From positions 1-5,218 of the forward strand of contig DATNGG010000107.1 of assembly GCA_035605975.1 (NCBI GenBank): 5,218 nucleotides of DNA, given 5' to 3'. Below the pieces are notes generated by a model. That model made no database searches and was not told the origin of the DNA. It saw only the letters and a program-made list of their open reading frames with translations. The translations under genes and the position numbers were made by a program. Below are positions 1-5,218 of the stretch, piece after piece. The first letter of the stretch is position 1, and each line of letters opens with the position of its first letter. This stretch comes from CAIKMD01 sp035605975 (GTDB taxonomy: Bacteria; Pseudomonadota; Alphaproteobacteria; ATCC43930; CGMCC-115725).

Positions 1-1311
<1,311 letters not shown>

Positions 1312-1319
1312 GGGAAGTT

Positions 1320-1323
1320 TCCT
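1320..1323 (-). promoter_or_regulatory. Probable ribosome binding site for the acyl-CoA ligase
   Basis: The minus strand reads AGGA here, followed by 8 bases and then GTG at 1311. This spacing is good for a Shine-Dalgarno site. It is the reason for preferring GTG 1311 over ATG 1296, whose upstream bases (GCGACGAG directly before ATG) give no properly spaced match. Confidence 0.55.
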
Positions 1324-1352
1324 GATCCGCGCGCCCGCGCCGCCCCGGGGTC

Positions 1353-1380
1353 GCGCTCAAAGCCAGAGCGCCTTTGGCGC
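1353..1380 (-). repeat. Two overlapping, mutually exclusive hairpins upstream of the ligase
   Basis: The first hairpin in the transcript is GCGCC-AAA-GGCGC (1380-1368), a perfect 5-bp stem with a 3-base loop. The second is GCGCTC-TGGCTTT-GAGCGC (1371-1353), a perfect 6-bp stem with a 7-base loop. They share bases 1368-1371, so only one can form fully at a time. The pair lies 42-69 bases before the GTG start. The layout resembles an attenuator or leader switch, but there is no U-tract and short GC-only stems arise often by chance in DNA this rich in GC. Confidence 0.3.
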
Positions 1381-1486
1381 CCCGCGGCAAGTCGGAGAGA
1401 GTGGCGGAAGCCCCCCAACATGCGATGCTTTCTCACGCGCAGGATGGCAGCGGGGGAGAGTGAATGCAACATGGAAACGCCGAGCT

Positions 1487-1498
1487 CCTGCGCGCAGG
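1487..1498. repeat. Perfect 12-base palindrome in the intergenic leader
   Basis: CCTGCGCGCAGG is self-complementary over all 12 bases and stops pairing just outside. It lies about 175 bases upstream of the ligase start and next to the AT-rich patch. It could be a binding site for a dimeric regulator or a chance GC-rich palindrome. No second copy was noticed in the window. Confidence 0.25.
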
Positions 1499-1510
1499 CT
1501 GATCCGCGAA

Positions 1511-1541
1511 TGGTTAAAAAACCTTTTAATCCTAAATACCT
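1511..1541 (-). promoter_or_regulatory. AT-rich patch, possible promoter or regulator-binding region
   Basis: 23 of the 31 bases are A or T, a sharp contrast with the surrounding GC-rich DNA. It contains a run of six A (1516-1521; six T on the minus strand) inside a small inverted repeat, GGTT-AAAA-AACC (1512-1523). No clear -35/-10 hexamer pair is seen. Such islands before exopolysaccharide genes in alphaproteobacteria can be targets of Ros/MucR-type zinc-finger regulators, but assigning one here is inference only. It may equally be the degenerate tail of a terminator. Confidence 0.25.
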
Positions 1542-1576
1542 ACTCGGCATCGACGGCGGTGCCGTTCTCGCCGAGT
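1542..1576 (-). terminator. Two-part hairpin directly after the second glycosyltransferase stop
   Basis: The outer stem pairs ACTCGGC (1542-1548) with GCCGAGT (1570-1576), 7 bp perfect. Inside it a second stem pairs ACGGC (1553-1557) with GCCGT (1561-1565), 5 bp perfect with a 3-base loop, separated from the outer stem by a 4/4 internal loop. The outer stem begins at the last base of the TGA stop. The U-run expected of an intrinsic terminator does not follow at once: the six-U run in the minus transcript is about 20 bases further on. It may therefore be a weak terminator, a 3'-end stabilising structure, or a pause site. Confidence 0.4.
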
Positions 1577-2673
1577 CATGCCGCGGTCATCGTGCGCAAG
1601 AGAGCGGCGAGCGCGCCTTGCGCCGCGCGATGCGCCGCATCGGCGCGGGCGCTTGTCGCGGCCGACAGCGCATCGAGCGGACGGCGATCGGCGCACCAGG
1701 CGCCGATCATGCGCACGGCATTGGCGACATAATCCTCGTCCGCGAAGACCGCCGCATGCTCGCCGACATCTTCGGCGATCGCGCCGCGATGGGTGGCGAG
1801 GACGGGTATGCCAGCAGCCAAAGCCTCCAGCACGACGAGAGGCTGCGCCTCATTGGCATAGCGCGTCGGGAAGAGGAGCAGGTCGAGCGAGTCGAGAAAC
1901 GCGGCCTTCTCGGCTCCGTAGACGGCGCCGTGATAGACGAAGGCGGCGCCGAGGCTCTGCTGCGTGTCCGCGAGCAGCGCCTCGGTGTCGGCGTCGAGCG
2001 CCGGCCCGGCAATGGCGAGCACGATGTCGCGGCCGTCTTGGCGCAGCGCGCGCGCGACCGCGATCGCGGTGTCGGCGCCCTTCTCGGGGATGAGATTGCC
2101 GAGAAAGCCGAGGCGGATCGGGCCGCTGCGCGCGGGGCGCGGCGGCCGCGGCGGGATCAGCGCGACATTCGAGAGCACGACCGAGCGCTGCGCCGCCGGA
2201 TAGAGCATGCCGAGGCGCTGCGCCATGCCGGCGCTGAGGCAGATATGGGTCGCGGTTCGGCCGGCGACGGCGAAGAGCAGCGCGGTCCACGGGCTGCGCC
2301 GGTTGATGTAGCTGAACGAGTGATGGTGAATGTAAATCTTATAGCCGAGGAGCCGCGCCGCGAGGACGAGCGGTAAGTCATAGGCGACGCCGGCGCCGCC
2401 GGCGATGGCGACATAAAGGCTCCGGCTGTGCCGGCGCGCCGCAAGGACGCGCCAGAGCGCCCGCGCCGCGCGCCGCATGCGCTGCGCGTGATAGCGCCGG
2501 TTGCGGACGAGGCTGTCCGGCGCGACGTTGATCACCTCAATGGGCGCGAGGGCGGCGAGCTTATCCGCGATGAACTTGGTCACGACCGAATAGCCGTGCA
2601 CCGGCGGCGGCATCGGGCCGATGACGAGGAGCTCGGCGCGTCGGCTCGCGCGATGGCCGTTGTCCCTCGTCAT
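1576..2673 (-). CDS. Glycosyltransferase, GT4-type (GT-B fold), 365 residues
   Basis: This is a predicted retaining glycosyltransferase that transfers a sugar from a nucleotide-sugar donor to a lipid-linked glycan at the cytoplasmic membrane face. The N-terminal Rossmann half starts with LLVIGPMPPPVHG (residues 15-27), a Gly/Pro-rich loop typical of GT4 enzymes. HHHSF at 116-120 lies in the acceptor-side half. The C-terminal half begins at IRLGFLGNLIPEKG (186-199); K198 fits the phosphate-binding lysine, while the usual arginine is N193. The EX7E motif is intact as E275 and E283, followed by EALAAGIPVLAT. Length is normal for the family. ATG 2673 lies 12 bases after the previous gene's TGA, in the same frame and without a good Shine-Dalgarno, which points to translational coupling. 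A hairpin follows the stop. The sugar and linkage cannot be read from the sequence. Confidence 0.94.
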   Translation of the reverse strand: MTRDNGHRASRRAELLVIGPMPPPVHGYSVVTKFIADKLAALAPIEVINVAPDSLVRNRRYHAQRMRRAARALWRVLAARRHSRSLYVAIAGGAGVAYDLPLVLAARLLGYKIYIHHHSFSYINRRSPWTALLFAVAGRTATHICLSAGMAQRLGMLYPAAQRSVVLSNVALIPPRPPRPARSGPIRLGFLGNLIPEKGADTAIAVARALRQDGRDIVLAIAGPALDADTEALLADTQQSLGAAFVYHGAVYGAEKAAFLDSLDLLLFPTRYANEAQPLVVLEALAAGIPVLATHRGAIAEDVGEHAAVFADEDYVANAVRMIGAWCADRRPLDALSAATSARADAAHRAAQGALAALLRTMTAA

Positions 2674-2685
2674 CGCGGCGGCGAA

Positions 2686-3861
2686 TCAGGGCGGCAAATC
2701 GGACGAGACGGCGCGGCCGGGTTCCACCGCCGCCGCGGCCTCGCCGCAAACCGCCCGCAACACCCCAGCGCCGAAATTGCGCGTATCGGCAAGCGGCGCG
2801 AGGCGGAGCGAGCCTTCGGCGAGGCTGCGCCATTCGGCCTCATCGCTTGCGAGGCGCCGCATGAAATAGGCCAGGCCTGCGGCATTCTCAGGCTCGAACA
2901 CGAAACCGTTGACGCCCGAGCGCACCAGAAGGTCGCGCGCCCCGATATTCGTCGAGCAGAGAATCGGCACCCCCATCGCGACGGCCTCGTTCACCACCAG
3001 CCCCCATTGCTCTTCCGTGCTGGGAAGGATCAGCGCAAGGCTCGTCGCCAAGGCGCGCGCGACATCGGGCGCCTGGATGAAGCCACGGAAGATGCTGTCG
3101 GGCAGGGCGAGGTCGCGCGCCTTGCGGCGTAGGGCGTCTTCGAGCTCGCCCGAGCCGCAAATGTACAGATCGCGGGCCTCGGCGCCCGCCTCGCGGCGAT
3201 ACTGCGCATAGGCCTCGAGCGCCATGGCGATGTTCTTCTTCGGCACCAGCCGCGCGATGATGGTGAAATGGCGCTCTTCGTAAGCCGCGCCTTGCGGCGC
3301 CGGCGGCGCGCCCGCGAGCCGGCGGACGCGCTCGCCCGAGACCGTGTCGTACCCCTCGAAAATCGAAGCCGGGCGGAAGCCAAGAAAGCGCATATAGGCG
3401 GCGTGCCGGCTGCCGCCGACGATGGTGCCGGCATAGGGAAGATAGAGCGTCCGTTTCAGCAGCTCGAACCACAGGGTGCGCGGCTTGTCGTCGAATTTCG
3501 ATTCCGTCATCGCATAGACGCGGCGCCCCATGAGACGCAGCGCCGCCGCGAGCAGGAACATGTCGAAGAGCGGCACATGGCACAGGAAGACATGCTTCGC
3601 CCGGGTCTTGATCACGGCGCGGAGCAGGGCGCTCCATCGCCGCCAGCGGGAGATCGAGGTGAAGACACGGTCTGGAAAGAGGGTGACGCGCTCGAAACCG
3701 GACACCTTCGCCGTCGGGTCCCAAGCATAAAACCCGCTCGAGCCGGCGATCTCGATACCGATGACGCGATGCGTCATGCCCAGCGCCGCGCCCGCCGCTT
3801 CGAGCCGATCGACATGATAGGGCCCGAAATTCTCCCAGACGAACGCCACCGCCGGTTTCAC
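2686..3861 (-). CDS. Glycosyltransferase, GT4-type (GT-B fold), 391 residues
   Basis: This second predicted nucleotide-sugar-dependent glycosyltransferase probably acts on the same lipid-linked glycan. Counting from the GTG at 3861, the N-terminal half carries WENFGPYHVDRLEA (9-22), a start seen in GT4 enzymes of exopolysaccharide clusters, and GGSRHAAYMRFLGF (149-162). The donor half starts near IIARLVPKKN (201-210), where R204 and K208/K209 fit the phosphate-binding pair. The EX7E motif is E284 and E292, within STEEQWGLVVNEA, followed by MGVPILCS. Length is normal. An in-frame TTG at 3867 would add two residues, but GTG has better spacing (10 bases) from AAGG at 3872-3875. The gene is packed between the polymerase and the second glycosyltransferase, so the three are likely co-transcribed. 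The two glycosyltransferases are clearly divergent, so they are not a recent duplication. Donor and acceptor are unknown. Confidence 0.94.
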   Translation of the reverse strand: MKPAVAFVWENFGPYHVDRLEAAGAALGMTHRVIGIEIAGSSGFYAWDPTAKVSGFERVTLFPDRVFTSISRWRRWSALLRAVIKTRAKHVFLCHVPLFDMFLLAAALRLMGRRVYAMTESKFDDKPRTLWFELLKRTLYLPYAGTIVGGSRHAAYMRFLGFRPASIFEGYDTVSGERVRRLAGAPPAPQGAAYEERHFTIIARLVPKKNIAMALEAYAQYRREAGAEARDLYICGSGELEDALRRKARDLALPDSIFRGFIQAPDVARALATSLALILPSTEEQWGLVVNEAVAMGVPILCSTNIGARDLLVRSGVNGFVFEPENAAGLAYFMRRLASDEAEWRSLAEGSLRLAPLADTRNFGAGVLRAVCGEAAAAVEPGRAVSSDLPP

Positions 3862-3871
3862 GGGCAATGCG

Positions 3872-3875
3872 CCTT
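3872..3875 (-). promoter_or_regulatory. Ribosome binding site overlapping the polymerase stop codon
   Basis: The minus strand reads TAAGG: the last two bases of the polymerase stop TAA form the start of AAGG, the likely Shine-Dalgarno for the next gene. It is 10 bases from GTG 3861 and only 4 bases from TTG 3867, which favours GTG. The overlap suggests coupled translation of polymerase and glycosyltransferase. Confidence 0.45.
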
Positions 3876-5218
3876 ATGGGCGGCCGAGAGGTCGGCCAAG
3901 CGGCGCCGACGGCGCGGGTTTCACGCCCGGCCGGCCGGGAATGCGCGGGCGGAAATCGGGGTTGCTTTGGGTGCCCTCGATCATTCGAATAATGATCCGC
4001 CACAGCACCAAGGGCATCACCGTGAACAGGACGAATTTCGCGATTGATATTCCGCCGTCGCGGAACCATTGCATGGTGAGCGGCAGGTAGGTGCAATAGG
4101 CCAGGACTTTGAAATTGGTGGCCTCGCCGGTCCAGAACCAGCGGTGCAGCCGCATATTGATGTAGCCGACCAGCCCCATGGTGATGAAGACGCCGAACCA
4201 GCCGAGGCTCACCCAGCCATCGCCGACAAGGGACGCCGTCAGCCCGACGAAATTGCCGTAATTGTTGAGATTGACCAGATCGATCGGCTGCCCATAGGGC
4301 TTGTCAGGCCACAGGATGCGCGGGATCGGCTCGGTGAAGAGCTGCAGATATTGCGTGAAATAGGAATAGGTCTCGGATTTGGCGGGAACGATGTCGACGA
4401 TATAGGTCAGATAGTCGAAGTTCGCGAAATCGAGCCCGTCGAACCGTTCGATCCATGGGCGATTGCGCTCGAGTGTGTCTTCGTCATGCGGCGTGCCGGT
4501 GATGAGGTCCGAATAGTACTCGCGGTTCTGGCCGAGCTGCTGGAACAGCGCGAAGACCGCGATGCCGATGACGATCCAGGATGGCTGAATCCAGCGCCGC
4601 CGGTTGTGGAACATCGCCAGCAGCGCGAGCATCGCGACGCTGAGGATGAACGCCCATCGGCCCCAGCCGAGATAGGCGTGAAGCGCGAGGAAGACCAGGA
4701 ACGGGATGTAGGACCAGAACCGAAACCGCGTCGCCCAAATCAGCATCAGGCAGCAGGGGATCATCGTGTTGTCGGCGGCCGAGATATATCCGGTCGTGTT
4801 GACCAGGGTGTAGACGCCGGTGATCGGATCGCGATAGCCCTGAATGAGATCGGAGCCGCCCAGCCCCTGCCCGATACCGAGATAAAACGAGTAGATCGCG
4901 ACCGGCATGAGAAGGATCGCGAGAATGACAAAGGCCTGCCACTCGACACGGGTGAAGCCGTTCGGCAAGGCGCGATCGAAATGCGGCCCCGTTCCGTCGA
5001 TGGCCCAGCCGAAGATCGCAAACGCGATCAAGCCCCAGGTCGACAGGAACAGCGTGAAGATGATCCGATCCTCGCTCGGATAGAACCACATGTAGTCGAA
5101 GGCGATGTGGAAGCCGAAGGCGTATTCGAGGATCGGCCGCATGACGAAGACGAGGCCGTGGAAGAGAAGATAAAAGCCGAAGGGGTGAAACACCGAGCCG
5201 CTGCGGTTCTGGAGGAAA
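3874..5218 (-). CDS. Polysaccharide repeat-unit polymerase (Wzy-like) membrane protein, 5' end beyond window
   Basis: This likely inner-membrane polymerase would join lipid-linked oligosaccharide units in the periplasm into O-antigen or exopolysaccharide. Counting from a GTG at 5193 there are 439 residues, but the frame stays open to 5218 (preceding residues FLQNRSGS) and that GTG has no ribosome site, so the true start is probably outside. About ten hydrophobic segments are seen, near 5-20, 44-64, 87-105, 129-155, 161-175, 180-195, 205-219, 328-347, 362-375 and 383-403. HNRRRW (196-201) marks a cytoplasmic turn, which puts the large hydrophilic loop at about 220-312 in the periplasm. That loop contains FTEPIPRILWPDKPYGQP (286-303), and SLVGDGWVSLGWFG (321-334) follows; this P-R-x-L-W-P-x-K-P then G-W-x-x-x-G-x-x-G pattern fits oligosaccharide repeat-unit polymerases. 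A Pro/Arg-rich tail (about 406-439) ends the protein. Row 4381-4440 has 33 of 60 G+C against 49 of 60 in row 2101-2160, partly explained by hydrophobic codons. An O-antigen ligase is less likely. Confidence 0.88.
   Translation of the reverse strand, partial: FLQNRSGSVFHPFGFYLLFHGLVFVMRPILEYAFGFHIAFDYMWFYPSEDRIIFTLFLSTWGLIAFAIFGWAIDGTGPHFDRALPNGFTRVEWQAFVILAILLMPVAIYSFYLGIGQGLGGSDLIQGYRDPITGVYTLVNTTGYISAADNTMIPCCLMLIWATRFRFWSYIPFLVFLALHAYLGWGRWAFILSVAMLALLAMFHNRRRWIQPSWIVIGIAVFALFQQLGQNREYYSDLITGTPHDEDTLERNRPWIERFDGLDFANFDYLTYIVDIVPAKSETYSYFTQYLQLFTEPIPRILWPDKPYGQPIDLVNLNNYGNFVGLTASLVGDGWVSLGWFGVFITMGLVGYINMRLHRWFWTGEATNFKVLAYCTYLPLTMQWFRDGGISIAKFVLFTVMPLVLWRIIIRMIEGTQSNPDFRPRIPGRPGVKPAPSAPLGRPLGRP
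3882..3897 (-). repeat. Hairpin in the last codons of the polymerase gene
   Basis: GGCCGA (3882-3887) pairs perfectly with TCGGCC (3892-3897) around a 4-base loop, ending 6 bases before the stop codon. It encodes the final GRPLGRP repeat. There is no U-run, and the next gene begins within 20 bases, so it is unlikely to end transcription. It could slow ribosomes or stabilise the message, or be a by-product of the repeated Gly-Arg-Pro codons. Confidence 0.35.
3926..3939. repeat. Perfect 14-base GC palindrome within the polymerase tail
   Basis: CCCGGCCGGCCGGG is self-complementary over 14 bases and is made only of G and C. It codes for the Pro-Gly-Arg-Pro-Gly part of the polymerase C-terminal tail. 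It is probably a by-product of low-complexity Pro/Gly/Arg codons rather than a protein-binding site. Confidence 0.35.

Larger units (their letters stand above)
1312..1575 (-). other. 264-base intergenic leader between the second glycosyltransferase and the ligase
   Basis: This is the only sizeable non-coding stretch in the window; the other two gene junctions are about 12 bases. In transcript order it holds a hairpin just after the stop codon, an AT-rich patch, a 12-base palindrome and two overlapping hairpins, then the ligase ribosome site. I see no convincing -35/-10 pair; TTGCAT with a 17-base spacer to CATCCT on the minus strand is the best I found and it is weak. The open frames across it (for example minus 1550-1305) are arginine-rich, lack a well-spaced ribosome site and resemble no family I know. 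The gap could carry a promoter for the ligase, a partial terminator, or simply a long leader. Confidence 0.6.

Noticed and set aside
1420..2376. Plus-strand open frame of 318 codons antisense to the second glycosyltransferase
   Set aside because: Low-complexity Arg/Glu/Ala/Gly composition and no family motifs, while the minus strand has an intact GT4 protein.
2888..4096. Minus-strand open frame of 402 codons overlapping the first glycosyltransferase and the end of the polymerase
   Set aside because: It runs in a different frame from two well-supported genes, crosses their junction, and has a shadow-like Arg/Ala/His composition.
5191..5193. GTG at 5193 as the true start of the polymerase
   Set aside because: There is no ribosome site before it, and the frame stays open to the window edge with residues (NRSGS) that look like part of the protein. 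The start is more likely beyond 5218.

Overview
The window is GC-rich and reads as a surface-polysaccharide assembly locus on a bacterial chromosome. All four supported genes lie on the minus strand, so transcription runs from the right edge towards the left edge. The GC-rich codon choice and general protein character suggest an alphaproteobacterium, possibly of the Rhizobiales/Hyphomicrobiales. That assignment is an inference from composition, because the window holds no taxonomic marker.

In transcription order the layout is as follows. (1) At 5218-3874 is a multispanning membrane protein of the repeat-unit polymerase (Wzy-like) kind; its 5' end lies beyond the right edge. (2) At 3861-2686 is a GT4-type glycosyltransferase. 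It starts 12 bases after the polymerase stop, or 6 bases if an upstream TTG is used. (3) At 2673-1576 is a second GT4-type glycosyltransferase, beginning 12 bases after the previous stop and in the same reading frame. (4) At 1575-1312 is a 264-base gap with a hairpin right after the glycosyltransferase stop, an AT-rich patch, a 12-base palindrome and two overlapping hairpins. (5) At 1311-1 is an AMP-forming acyl-CoA synthetase/ligase whose C-terminus lies beyond the left edge.

The first three genes are tightly packed and make sense together. The glycosyltransferases would build an oligosaccharide unit on a lipid carrier on the cytoplasmic side, and the polymerase would join exported units in the periplasm. 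The ligase may activate a carboxylic acid used to decorate the glycan, or it may be an unrelated metabolic gene starting its own unit after the gap. The window alone cannot decide. I see no tRNA, rRNA, CRISPR array, insertion sequence or integrase. The large plus-strand open frames and the remaining minus-strand ones are out-of-frame shadows of these four genes. The most interesting points are the ligase next to the glycan genes, the structured gap before it, and the Pro/Arg-rich tail on the polymerase. I found no convincing sign of an entirely new kind of system.
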